Source: Rhynochetos jubatus (taxonomy: Eukaryota > Chordata > Aves > Eurypygiformes > Rhynochetidae). From it: 64,000 nucleotides of DNA. The DNA is taken from NCBI GenBank assembly GCA_027574665.1, contig CM050657.1:17785700-17849699 (forward strand), given 5' to 3'. The position numbers and the translations under genes were made by a program. Shown here piece after piece: positions 52,840 through 64,000 of the stretch (position 1 is the stretch's first letter; the number at the start of each line of letters is the position of its first letter). The notes beneath the pieces were generated by a model. It did not search any database. It worked only from the letters and a program-made list of their open reading frames with translations, and had not been told where the DNA came from.

Positions 52840-53755
52840 TACCGTGTACAAGAGCAGACCCATATACACACCAAATTGAGAAGATACTAATGGCAGCCTT
52901 CATTACCCCTCCCCCTTTCAGTCCGTTCCGACGATGGATTGCGGGGCAGTTTTGTTTTCCTTCTCGGTAGTCGAGCAGTTTGTGTGTACAGAGAAAACGG
53001 ACTTACAGAAATCTGCAGCAGTAGTTTTTAATTTGCTTTTAAACATTGGGTTTTCTGTTTTGTTTTGGTTAAGTTTACGGATGCATGAAGTAAGGGAGTG
53101 AATTAGTTTCTCGTTTATATTTCACCTTGGAAAAAAAAAAACCCAAACATGTTTCTTTGAAACCTATTTTAATGCATTCTTTGAGGAGGTAGATTGAACC
53201 TGATAACGTTTGGTACATTTTGTGACTCCCAGAGCACAATTCTGTGAACAGAGGGAGGGCGGAAAAGGGATGATGGAAAGAGAAGAGAGAAAAAAAAATC
53301 CTTCTTTGAGGCGTGATATTTCGCGTCCTGCTCATCTACGAGGTCTGGCAGTAATGGGTATAATGCTATGTTCGATTTTGTGGTGACATGGCTAAAATGC
53401 AGTAGTTTCTCATTTGGGACATAATTCTGCCAAACGTAAGAACAGAAGGGCACAGAAAGTACAGAAAAGAAAAACACAGGGATGCAAAGTAAAAGGACGG
53501 GGGGAAACAAAAGAGGCGAAAATGCATCTTCTGTTGCTTTAAGACCATAGCCGAGATGTGGTTAAATTGTGCACTATTGTGAAAAGGAGCGAAGCGTCGC
53601 TGGGGGATCGATTTGAAGAGGTTAAGATCTTTCTGGACAAGGGTTCGTGCCACAGCTTCTCTGAGAGTTGCCCATCATTATCTGTAGGAGCTTAGATGTA
53701 GAATTGTAAACAAACTCCAGTATTAAAAGTATCTCGTGTAATTTTTCTTTACTAA

Positions 53756-53761
53756 AATAAA
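53756..53761 (+). terminator. TBL1XR1: Possible proximal poly(A) signal AATAAA
   Basis: The canonical hexamer lies about 1.24 kb after the stop codon in an AT-rich UTR segment. Use of this site would give a short 3' UTR isoform lacking all of the CpG-rich segments. Confidence 0.35.
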
Positions 53762-54492
53762 ACCTTTGGCATATATTTGATAACACTGCCATTAAGAGGC
53801 AAAATGTTTACTACCTTAGATTTAAAAAAAAAAGAAATCTTAAACAGAGGACTTGCTTCAAGTTTATTTTAATAGCAGTGATTCAGCTTATTTAAAGATG
53901 AATACTTGCACTAATTCCCCTGCTGCTCCAGTCCTGCAGTTTATTGTATCTTGTGACTACATTTTTTTCCAAATATAGGGTAGATGTAAGCTGCTATTTT
54001 TTTAATAATCACTACTATATAGTGTCTTTTACTCTGTTTACAATATCAAGTATTTTTCTTACAATGACAGATGTATATGGCAAACCTTTTTCCGCTCACG
54101 TGATTAAAAGTATACTGATAGTGACTTTATTTGTAAATGATAGCATGAGATTGTGTTTACGCGTATGTGTAGTCGAAAAGGTTGCATCGTGTCTTGCAAA
54201 AGATTCCAAGGGTGTAAATTTATAAAAAGAGAGGTTGTCAAATTTACGTCACAGGCATTTTACTTAAGGAATGGTTCATCGTACAGAGCTTTGCAAAGTT
54301 ACCGGTTTTATAACACTATCTCAATCACCATTTTGTGGCTCATGATTGCTAGTCTCTAACCTATCTCTTTTTTTCACACCCCCAGCCCCCTCCTCTCCCC
54401 CCAGGTTTGGTATAAATCGATTTCATTGAGAGAACGCAGCTTTGACATTTTAACCATTGTTCTTTAGGCATTGATTTCTGCTATTTCCATGG

Positions 54493-54498
54493 AATAAA
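54493..54498 (+). terminator. TBL1XR1: Possible internal poly(A) signal AATAAA
   Basis: The hexamer AATAAA occurs in the context GGAATAAACA, about 2 kb after the stop. The downstream sequence is only weakly GT-rich (a GTCTGAGTTTGG stretch follows within 30 nt). Confidence 0.25.
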
Positions 54499-56580
54499 CA
54501 CGACTTGAAGCAAGTCTGAGTTTGGCTAAGGTAGGGTAGCAATTTGCCAGTGGTACAGAGAAGTCAACGACACGTTCTTTCTGGATACCCCGGGAATAGA
54601 ATACTGTCACGCACAGCGTTTAAAACCAACAAAAAGTCACGTCCGTAAAGACAGTCGTCCGCGGTGGGTCGGTGCCAGCTGTTCTTAGGGTTTTGGAACA
54701 CATTGCGAATGTTTAGAGCGATTACCCTGTGAGTTACAAGATGTAGGAAACCTAATATATGGAGTGTCTGGCACTTGAAATATTGCTTTTATTGCTGGAG
54801 GTCCATGACTGTGGCTGACCTCTGTCATTTAATGAAAAAAAAAAATAAAAATAAAAAAAAAAATTCTGTGCAATAATTTTAAACTGTGCTCCCAGGAATA
54901 GACACAAATGTTTTGAGTATGTTTAAGCTGCATTTTTCGTTTAGCAATGCATTTGTCAATTGCACTGAATTTAAATCTGAAAAGTTGGAAGTGATTCTTG
55001 ATAGTACTTTTGTATTTTAATATGGACAGTTTATTCACTTGCATAAAAGTCATTGGATGATTCTTTCAGCCAATCTAAACAATTGTGGTGGAATTCTGTG
55101 ACATAGCTGCGAAACCACAGCGCCATCTGTTAGGGTATTGCCATTTTCCTCTTCCTCAGTCATCAGCTGTTTTGGTTGTAATTCTGGTCGCTTGAGCGTA
55201 GCATCACATACTCCGAAATAGGTACAACAGAGCTTCAGTAGCGCAGGTCCAGGGTTTTCAGGTGCCGGCAGCACGGTCCAGCAGGAACGTCGCATCTGTT
55301 GAGTGCTCTGGACGCGCAGGCTGAGACCCCCCAGCGTGATGTAAACAGCTCCGCTGCGGGGGGGTGACGCCAGCATCTGCTGGCCGAGGACCTGGCCCGT
55401 AGCTGTTTTATTGTTGTCCTCTACTAGCATGCCACAGTGCTGCTCCTGCTCGCGCCTCTGCTCGCCTCTTGTTTCCCACACCGCTCGACGCATGCAGGGT
55501 GCGCTAGGGGCTGCGGTTGCGTCAAGCCAAGAGAAGAAACAAAAGAGAGAACCGCGACGTTAACGATTCTCTTACCGCACAAAGAGCTCGTGCTCGGTAG
55601 CGAGGTGGACTGTCCAAACTCTTCCGTTCCATTGACTATGCCAAGCGTCAGTGAGACCCCAACGTCGTGTGAACGTGTGCGCGTGCTTCGGCTCACGCGC
55701 GGGGTGGTTCCGTCGCGCCCGTTCCCCCGAGTGTAAAAGCGAACGCGTGCGTAAGCCTTTTGCATACGTTACGGTTCCCGTCTTACTCCAGTTCAGCGCG
55801 TTGTTGGGCAAACAGCCGAACAGATGATAAAGGGAAGGGGGAAAGCCGGGCTCAGAATTAACGATGGCGTAAGAAATGAACTGCTCTTGAGTTCGCCGTC
55901 TTTCTATGCATCCATCCCAGAACCCTGTTTCTCATTTCCACATAATTAGGTCCAGGTTTCTGCGGAGTTCCTCTCGTTTCTATTTTTACTTTGCCTTTTC
56001 CCGCGTTTTTAAATCGATGTAACGATGCCCAACCGCTGGTCTTTTTAGTGTAGTTAAGAGAATATCTAGCTCCTCGTAAAAGCTTTTTTAGACTCTTTGT
56101 AACGCCGATGAACTCAGTTTATTCTGGGACTGCAATGGTGCAGGGTTATTTAGCGTGTCTACTGGACGATTGGAAATCTTAGGTGAAACACTAAAAGTGC
56201 CTCTTTTTCTGGGTTGGGTGGAGGGAGGTAATAGTTACCAGAGTCAGAAGGACATGGCATTTGGAAGCATGTTTCTTGATTTCATGACACTTTAATGCAT
56301 TTTGAGAGAAAGGCCAAAGATTTCTACCGATTTTAATTAATTTTCATTTTAAAAGAGAAAAAAAAAATAGCACTCCTTTTTCCTTACACTGCTTACCTCA
56401 TGCTAGGCTGTTTCTTGGGACGTTGTACCTTTGAAGTGTTCCTTGTGTTTAGGAAGAACGGTAGGTGCCAGAGGGCGGCGGTGCCGGTTTGCCTACGGAG
56501 CCATCTCAGCGGCTGGCGCGTTGCGTTCCGCTGAACGAAGGGATTGCATTAAGATCGCAATCTGGGTTGTTCAGCTTGTA

Positions 56581-56586
56581 AATAAA
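56581..56586 (+). terminator. TBL1XR1: Possible internal poly(A) signal with GT-rich downstream tract
   Basis: AATAAA is followed at once by a GT-rich tract (GGTTGTGTGTGTTTGTTT), the expected downstream element though closer than usual. The hexamer overlaps a TGTAAATA Pumilio-type motif beginning at 56577. Confidence 0.35.
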
Positions 56587-57262
56587 AGGTTGTGTGTGTT
56601 TGTTTAGCGAAGAGGAGCCTTGGGACCCGACTTTTCCAACGTTTACTTAACCAGAAATCCCATTGTCTTTCACTTCATGAGAAAACCTTGCCAGAACAAG
56701 GCTCGAGGCGTTGGATCCGTAGGGAAAACGAGTTGCGTCTTGCTCGAGCCGAGACTGCCCTCGGCCTCGGGTGGGGGGTTGCCAGGGCAGGGCCTGCCGC
56801 ATTTAGCCCAGCGTTCCTTTCCCACGGACAAGCGCGATAGCTTCTCCCTTCGCTCAGCCCCGTAGAGCCGCTCCCAGCGGGCTCGGTCTCACACTCTCCA
56901 GAAGTCCGAAGAAAGCAGAAGCAACATTGTGGCATGTTAGAAGCAAATATGGCTTCGGGAGACAGCAGTAAATCTCCATCGGGACCCCTGACGTTTTCCG
57001 TAGGGAGAGAGCCGTGGAGCAGTCTTCGCTTCTCCCTCTAGAGAAAGCTCTGAAGTACCACGCTCCGTCGAAGTGTGGCTGCCTTCGCCGTCAGCCGGAC
57101 GGGAGGCAGGCGATCCGGGAAAACGTGTTCCTTGCGGATTGCAGGTGTAGTGTTAATAGCGCTTCAGATCCGTAGGTTTGAGTACATAATTCGCTTTCTC
57201 TGCCTTTAAGTTTGAAGCTTGACAATAACTTGAGGCATGTTTTTCTTTTTGTTTTCTTCTTC

Positions 57263-57287
57263 TTTTTTTTTTTTTTTTTTTTTTTTT
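57263..57287 (+). repeat. T25 homopolymer in 3' UTR
   Basis: Twenty-five consecutive T are preceded by a TTC-rich stretch, just upstream of the conserved-looking terminal UTR segment. Length is probably polymorphic. Confidence 0.85.
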
Positions 57288-57870
57288 AAATAATCATTCA
57301 TTTTTACTTCATAATGTTTTTGGACATTCGTGGGTAAATAACAAGCAACCAGTCTGCATGTTGTTGCTAGTCCAGTGTACTTTGCAATCTTGTCCTCCAC
57401 AGACCGCAGTGTGCAGAACAGTAATCCTAGAATACAGAAGTAATTTTCTCTCTCTCCTGACATTGACATTGTAGTTGTAATGGTTTCATTTGGAGTCACA
57501 AATCCTTTGGGTCTAATTCTGTGAGCCTACCTATAGCACTGGATTAAAATGTCTGCATCATTTCTTCAGTTATCCAGTTAAATTACAACTGTTGTAAAAG
57601 TGTAAACCAGCCCATGACAGTTTTTTGTACTTGTTTAAAGGACTTTTATTGTTCAGTTTTCATGATTATTGTCTAAAGAAGACTGATATAGATGTTCTAT
57701 ACTGTCCTGGACCATGTTAATTACACTTTACGATGTATTTTGGTTCTACATCACAATGATTTGTCCCCAAGGCCCTTATATCCCTTCTAGGCACATTTTC
57801 TGTTGCAGTTTCCCTTTGCATTGTATTGCTTTGACAACTGTAATTTGAATCAGATCTGAAAGAGGTCCAG

Positions 57871-57876
57871 AATAAA
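57871..57876 (+). terminator. TBL1XR1: Distal poly(A) signal AATAAA
   Basis: The canonical hexamer sits at the end of an AT-rich, conserved-looking UTR stretch (57.3-57.9 kb). A T-rich segment follows about 30 nt later, around 57905-57914, as expected of a downstream element. Sequence character changes to CpG-rich just afterwards, which supports this as the main transcript end. Confidence 0.65.
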
Positions 57877-57893
57877 ATATATTTTGATATTAC

Positions 57894-59300
57894 CTTGGCT
57901 GGATGTAATTTTTAACGCTTGGGACGGAAGATTTACCGACAGTTGACGCTGGGGAAGCGATAGACGGAAACGCTGGTTTTAATACTTATTTTGGCACGTT
58001 TTCCGGTAAGACCGTGCGTAAGAAGCAGCGGGAGGTAACGCCTCGTACAGCGACGTCCTCCTTGCGAACGCGCGGCGTAGATCCTGTGGCAGCAGTGGAG
58101 CCGTCCTCCCCCTCCGTTGGCTGCTACGCGCTTGATTTAGAGGATCCGCTTTCTCACGTGTGCCTTTGACGTGCTCCCTCTTCTCCTCCACAAGCGCCTG
58201 GGTGAGGAGAAGCGGAGCGTGGTGCTCTTCACCGCTACGCTCCAGCTGCTCGACGACTGCGGAGGCGTGGGAGCAGGCTGCTGTACGGTAACACAATCTC
58301 ACCTCGGAGGGATTCGGGTTGGTTGTGCGAAGGAGCGCTCCGAGGGTTGCCGTAGTTCAGGTACTTGAAACCGCTTGTATTTACATGCAAATACACGTGC
58401 ATCCGTCTATACGTAATGGTGGTTTAATTCCTGTAGAACTGTGGGTCGTGTCGCAACCCAGGAGGGACACCCCAGATGGTTGATTCTCGGTGGCGCTAGT
58501 ACTTGGTGGCGAAATTACTGCTCTTGCACGGAGCCTATTTATGTGCTGTAATATGTTCAAAAGTAATAGCTTTCTCGTTTCAATAATGCTGTCCAGATCA
58601 GTTTATTTTAATACGTTGAAACTAGCTGTTGAAGAGCGTATGTAGCGGGTTGAAAACGGAGGAGGGACTGTGCTTCACGCGTGTAAAACCAGTCCTGGGT
58701 TCCCTCCGCCTGAGTGTGGCTGCGCCTGAGGGTTCCTCTGTCGTCTGAACGTAGAGTGGGCGATACTGCAGCGACCGAACGGGTTTGAGACGGGCGCTTT
58801 GCACCCATGTCCCTGCACAGAAAGATCGTGCGCCTTGAAACCCCGTGAGCGCGAGCGCTCCGCTCTGGAGCGTGGCCACCCTGCGGCGCAGGGACCGGAG
58901 GGGCCACGGAGCGTAGCTGTTGGCTTGCGCGGTGGTGACGCCCGCCGCTGTCCTGCGGGGAGGAGGCGGTGTTCCAGGTAGGTGCGTTGCGCTGTTGTTG
59001 CCCCAGTCTTCCCGTCGACATTCAGTTATCCTCATGCTATTACGGTCTGGGTTTTGTAGTTCTGTAGGAACTCGTGATCCCGGGTATTCACGGAGTCCGT
59101 GTTCCCCACCGCGTAGGGAAATGATTTAGCGGGAGCTTAAGCAACACCTTTGGTTCCCCGGTGGCGGCACAAGGGCAGCTGTAACAGAATCATGATTTCG
59201 GAGGAGTTTATCGATGGTTCTGTAGAGGAGGAGGATGCCCCAGTTAGTGCAATTTGTCCCTGAGGAAAGCTGACGCAGGAGATCTGCGGCGCAAAGGCTT
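57894..59300. other. CpG-rich intergenic block just beyond TBL1XR1
   Basis: CpG dinucleotides are dense from about 57.92 to 59.13 kb, with GCGCGG, CGCG and GAGCGCGAGCGCTCCG-type words, in contrast to the AT-rich UTR end before it. Overlapping frames of 137 codons on the minus strand (58608-59035) lie in two different phases and have no family resemblance, so they reflect base composition. No promoter or exon could be assigned. Confidence 0.5.
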
Positions 59301-62300
59301 TCTTATTTGACTAACTGAAAATTGGTACCGTAAAGGGTTGTTTGAAGGATTAAAAGACACAGGTTTTCTTAACAGACCTGATGTGAAAATGTTCAGCTCC
59401 TAGATTCATTCTCCAGATACCGAGTCAGGATTTTGCTCTCAAGATGTCAGGAAGTCTCTGTGGGTGTCAGGTGCTTTCAACAGGCTGTTTTCCTGTTTCT
59501 GGCTTGTTCTAGACACTGAGAACCCTGGTTTGTTACCTTGAGAGAGCTGCAGGTTGAGCTTGCTGAATTTACATGCTCTCCAACACTTGAAGACCTCTTC
59601 GCTGGCCTGGTGACAGCTGGGATCGAGTGTCCTCCCTTCGCCGTTAGGGAACGGAGGGTCCCCGCTCACAGTGATGCTGGGGGGAAATCTCTAATTACTT
59701 CAGTGCCAGCAGACCTCGGGCAGCACTTGTGAAAAGAAACGGTGGCGGATGAAGGGTTTTTCTGACAAATATTAAAAATCCATCTGCTAAAGGTCATGTT
59801 TCCCATCCCACTGAAGTGCAGATACCAGTCTAAGGCACCGTGTGCTGCTCTTGCGTGTTGTCTCGGCCTCAGCAGAAGAACCTCTGCAAGCTCGGTTTAG
59901 CTTAATCCTACCTTTGTCCCTGCTTCAGGTGCCTTGCGTTGGCAAGAACATCTGAAGGTGTCGGGTCGACCTGTAACACATGCCAGGCACAGGTGGGGTG
60001 TAAGTCATCCCGACGTGGCTGTTGGTGCTCCAGGGCTGTCCTGGGCCTTCTCAATCCTCCTTGCTCGCAGAGTTGTGGTGCTGCGTCATTTGCAGTTACA
60101 GAAGCCACCGGGGGCACGGTGTCTGCCAGCTGTTACGTTACAAACACGGAAAAAGACTTGTTTATGATGCGCTGACCACGCATTCCTAATACCTTCGTTG
60201 GGACCCTCAGTAGATTCTGACATATATCCCGTAATTTCTTGTAACCGAATCATTTTTAAGGTAGGAAATTCCCACCTCAGGAAGATAATGAAGAATTGCA
60301 CTTACTGATGCTCAGCGTACTTCTTAAGTCGTTACTTGAACGGTTTGCCCTTCTTCCGCTTCCTGTTGCCGCATCGCGTCTGCCGTCAGTTGGCTGTTGA
60401 ATGCTGCAGCAAAGGCAGGAGCTGAGGGGGGGGTGGGAACCAGCTGCCTTCTAGCAGGAAGTAATTGGAAGCCAGAAGCCAGTTCCCAGACCGAGGAGCA
60501 GGCGTGGGCAGTTTGTTGCAATCACGTTGTTTACCATCTCGCCCTCAGACCCGTGCGTCTTGCTGTGTGTGCTGAGTTAAATATCGCTTCATTCTAATAA
60601 CTGTTCTGTTTCAGCTCCTGCAGCTAATCTTACAGGGAACCATTCGATACAGCGCTTACGGAAAACGAGGTGTAACTGCGCTGTGTGCTGTTAAAGCAGG
60701 GAGCCTTCCCCTTCGCTGCCCACTCGGAGCGTCAGTCTTAGGGGTGCAGTTTGTTGCTGTTGCCCCGACAGCGGCTTTGCCTCCTCGTTCGCGTTCTGGG
60801 TATGTGATTCCTTGCCGGGAGCATTCAGGTGTGAAATACTTGTTGACCCATTTATTTGTTTATATCTCCTGGATTATTACTGTTTGCTTGGCTGGGTGGA
60901 TAAATCGACTCCGTGTTTCCATCAGATGCTTTTCTTATTGCAGGTAAGTTATGCCTCTGAACTGGACAAGAAATAAGAAGTAAGAAATAATAAGGATAAG
61001 GATAAGAAATCTGTGCCCGTAGCACTCTGCTAGTTTGAACATCAGCCCATTACGTGGCTTATAGCACCTTCCAGTACCTGAAGGGGCCTATGGGAAAGCT
61101 TGGGGGGACTTTTTACAAGGCCCTGTAGTGACAGGACAAGGGGTAATGGGTTTAAACTGAGAGGCCAGATTTAGATTGGATATCAGTAAGAAATTCTTCC
61201 CGGAGAGGGTGGTGAAGCACTGGCACAGGTTGCCCAGAGAAGCTGTGGATGCCCCATCCCTGGCAGTGTCCAAGGCCAGGCTGGATGAGGCTTGGAGCAA
61301 CCTGGTCTAGCGGAGGGTGTCCCTGCCCATGGCAGGGGGGTTGGAACTGGACGATCTTGAAGGTCCCTTCCAACCCAAACCGTTCTGTGATTTCTGTGTC
61401 ATTTGTGGCTGAATCCCTTGCTCTATGTGTGGATATAGGAATTGGGAGAGTTCCTTCTCCATCCTTTCAGCCATTCCACTTTATTCAGGAGAACTTTTAA
61501 ATAAGCAGGATCAAGGCAAATACTTTTGCTTTTGGAGGTTCTATTTGAAAGTAACGGGGTCATCAAATAATTAGGCCTGTGAGGGGAGCTGACTGGTGGT
61601 AGGTCTCAAAGAGAGCTCGGCAGTCCGGCAGGCTGCGCGTCCCTGTTTCTGCCGGACGGCTGCCAGTCTGGTCTGAAAGGCTTTCCTGAGCAATTCTTCC
61701 AACACCGGGACAGCTGTAGTGTTAAAGCACTTTTCTGTCTGAGCCAAATCTTTGTTGCAATTAAAACCTTAACGATTTTGTCCACTCTGAATGCGGGGAG
61801 GGGGAGAAGAAAAAGCTGTTTATTGTTCACAGCAGCCTTTTACATACTTGAAATGTGTTGTTGTGTCTTTTCTTCTTTAGGCTGAACCGTCCTCGGTGCA
61901 TCTGAGTCAGTTTATCAACACCAGCTGCTCTTCTTGACAAACAGTCTAATGAAGGCTGAAACAAGAATCTTGTTTGTAAGAAATATGGTCTCTGGCTCAG
62001 AGAGGGTGAGGTGGGGGGGAAACTGAAACGGGAATAAGACTCCCAGATTTGCAATTCTGCTCTAATAAATATGAGCAATGGCCCAATAACTTACGGGTCT
62101 GTATTACCCATGTCCCAGAAAGATGGGAAACCCTTTTCTTGGAAGTTTCACATAAGCACCTGTTCTCATTTCTTCAAGCCTTCGTTGGCTGAAACCCTTC
62201 TTGGTTTCAGCTAGTGACCGTGTTTGTCCAGAGTTGCCAAGCAGGTCTATGGCAAAGCTGGGAATAAAATTCCCTACTCTGAAGGCATCTCCCCCAAAAC

Positions 62301-64000
62301 TGGGCTGAGGATCAGGCTGAGGCTTCCATCTGCCCATGGTTCCTACCTGGGACTACCCTCCCAAATCAGTACTGCTACAGCAATGTTCCAGAAATAGCGA
62401 GGATGGGGAAGGGCACCCTGGGAACCGGAGATGTGCGTGATGCCTGTGCCGAAACAAAGCAGACCAGTGGATTCATGACACGCTGCAGTGACACGCTAAT
62501 ACACCTGGTAAGAGTACTCAGAAAGAGAGGAAGGATTTTTGCTGCTTTGTATTAAACATGCTTTCAGGCCATAAATCTTTTTAATGTGATAAAAATACGT
62601 TTCAGTCAATGTTGCTTCTATCTCACAGAGACCTACATATTCCCGATTTCTGACCACAGAGCTGCTCGTCTCCTGGCAGAGCTTCTTGTAAACAGACCAG
62701 TGTCCCAAGGATTCACGAATAACCACATCTATGGCAAATAGAAAGCTTTGAACACCTACCCCTTCTTACAGCTGGAAAACGCCCAACACCTGCAAACTGA
62801 CTGAGATACCACTTCTCAGCTGAGGCCGCGTAGAAATCATTTCAGTCCACACGGAGATTTTGAAGGGAAAACTGTGAAGTGCAAAAATCAAATAGCTGAA
62901 ACTTCTCTCCAGTACTCTGCTTGGCAGTCACAGCTGGCTGCAGCCCTGACCACTGGGTGACAGGCGTATTACTTAGGTGGCACCTCCCCACCCTAGGTAA
63001 CACCCTCCATTATGTGTTGGTGGGTGCAGAAACAGAGAAAAGCTTCCGCAAGGAGAGAGAAGGTTCCTCACGGTGAGCTGATTCAGCTCACTGGCGCAGG
63101 AGAGAAGCACTGGCTGGTTTGATTTTGGATTTTTCCCTTCCCAGGGTGGAAGAGCAGAGGTGGAGGCAGCGGGATGGCCCATCAGCAGGGTGGGCTGTCA
63201 GACCAGCGCAGCTGACGCATCTACACACAGCCACAGTGAAACCCGGATACATGCTGAGATTTCTGGATGTGTTCTCCGGCAAGGGGGCACCTGAGGGTGC
63301 TCTCGTGTCCGTGGGTACGCAGGGAATGACTGGAAAAGGGTGAAGAGGTATAAATTGTGCTTTCGGTATGTGGATCACTGCTGGTTCTCGGTTGTTACAG
63401 GCTCTGCTCTGGCCTGTATTGGGGGGGCGATCTGAACCCCCTCAGGGGCCAGAGCACAACTACCTGCTGCTCTGGGGACTAGGCAGAAGAAAAGGCACCT
63501 CCTTTATCAGACCTAATGGAGAGGCATTTTCAGGATCCAACAGTCCCTGTGGTGGCGGAGGGAGTAGATGTGTATTCTCAGGTCCTTCCATATCCCCATA
63601 GAGAAATGGAAACTAGAAGAGGAGGTTTTATTAGCATTCTTTTATCCCTGCTGCTGAGCAAGGAAGGATGTGTTAATTTCCCATTGGATTTCTACATCTC
63701 CACCTGTTTCCAAGTCGGGCTGCTCCAGCTGGGGTTGCTGCAGCAGTGCTCTGCTTATTTAGTGATAAGCTTCAAGATTTTGTTTTCTTTCCCTTTGCAT
63801 GCTGTTAGGGCGGTAGTCATGCTTTGTACAGGCTCCCAGGCTGTCGCGGTCCTGGGCAGGAGCAGGAGCATGCAGCAGAGGGGCGCAGGATAGGCTCTGT
63901 GACAAGCCCTGTGGCTCAGGGATTGCCGTGGGGCATCCTGGCAAGACTTGCCTCGTATTGGAGGAGTTCCATAAACTCAAAAACCTACTGGGTCTGGACT
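59300..64000. other. Downstream intergenic DNA without recognised genes
   Basis: Apart from the CR1 copy at 61066-61402 I recognise no gene, RNA or regulatory site. Short open frames (up to 125 codons at 63516-63893) show no recognisable family features. In mammals TBL1XR1 is followed by a large gene-poor interval, which agrees with an empty flank. Confidence 0.6.
61066..61402 (+). repeat. CR1 LINE 3' end, sense orientation, downstream of TBL1XR1
   Basis: It begins in CCTTCCAGTACCTGAAGGGG and continues through GTAGTGACAGGACAAGGGGT, GAGGGTGGTGAAGCACTGG, CCAGGCTGGATGAGGCTTGG and CCTTCCAACCCAAACCGTTC, ending near GTGATTTCTGTG. It shares the same terminal GTTCTGTGATT variant with the copy at 27.2 kb. 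It is intergenic, about 3 kb beyond the inferred end of the transcript. Confidence 0.95.

Larger units (their letters stand above)
52516..57893 (+). other. TBL1XR1: TBL1XR1 3' untranslated region (long form)
   Basis: The UTR runs from the stop codon to the probable cleavage zone after the AATAAA at 57871. It begins with an A-rich tract (about 52665-52703) and a GA repeat (52823-52839). AT-rich segments (53.0-55.0 and 57.2-57.9 kb) alternate with unusually CpG-rich segments (about 55.4-55.8 and 56.4-57.1 kb). A 25-nt T run lies at 57263-57287. Candidate Pumilio sites (TGTANATA) are at 52657-52664 and 56577-56584. A length of about 5.4 kb fits my recollection that mammalian TBL1XR1 also has a long 3' UTR. 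The end point is inferred from motifs, not from transcripts. Confidence 0.75.

Noticed and set aside
58608-59035. Two 137-codon minus-strand frames overlapping in different phases
   Set aside because: Simultaneous open phases in CpG-rich DNA point to composition, not coding; no family resemblance.
63516-63893. 125-codon frame near the right edge
   Set aside because: No recognisable features; the region is intergenic and an exon would need splice context that I cannot see.

Overview
This is vertebrate nuclear DNA, almost certainly from a bird. It has one recognisable protein-coding gene with 14 coding exons and GT-AG introns, plus CR1 LINE copies of the avian type. There are no bacterial-style gene clusters. 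The CR1 subtype and an LTR-like repeat near 29.2-29.7 kb make me favour a non-galliform bird, but that is a weak inference.

The gene is TBL1XR1 (TBLR1), on the + strand. The complete coding sequence runs from the ATG at 36860 to the TAG ending at 52515. The spliced exons give 1542 nt, or 513 residues: a LisH/F-box-like N-terminus, a short poly-alanine linker and an eight-repeat WD40 propeller. All exon phases join without a break. The protein is a subunit and exchange factor of the NCoR/SMRT-HDAC3 corepressor complex.

Layout. (1) 1-36814 is the 3' part of a large 5'-UTR intron. It is AT-rich and CpG-poor, and carries an old CR1 copy (about 0.59-1.39 kb), two younger CR1 copies (27.2 and 31.3 kb), an LTR-like avian repeat (29.2 kb) and low-complexity tracts. 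One candidate non-coding 5' exon lies at 4421-4521. (2) 36815-52515 holds the coding exons; the first also carries the end of the 5' UTR, with a two-codon upstream ORF. (3) 52516 to about 57893 is a long 3' UTR with several possible poly(A) signals; the best distal one is at 57871. (4) 57894-64000 is downstream intergenic DNA with a CpG-rich block (to about 59.1 kb) and another CR1 copy (61.1 kb). I found no second gene there.

I found no clearly new biological system. The points most worth a second look are the CpG-rich blocks embedded in and after the 3' UTR, an antisense reading frame at 55.0-55.8 kb with splice-like and poly(A)-like flanks, the candidate upstream exon at 4.4 kb, and a pair of perfect octamer motifs just upstream of the first coding exon. 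All of these are hypotheses.
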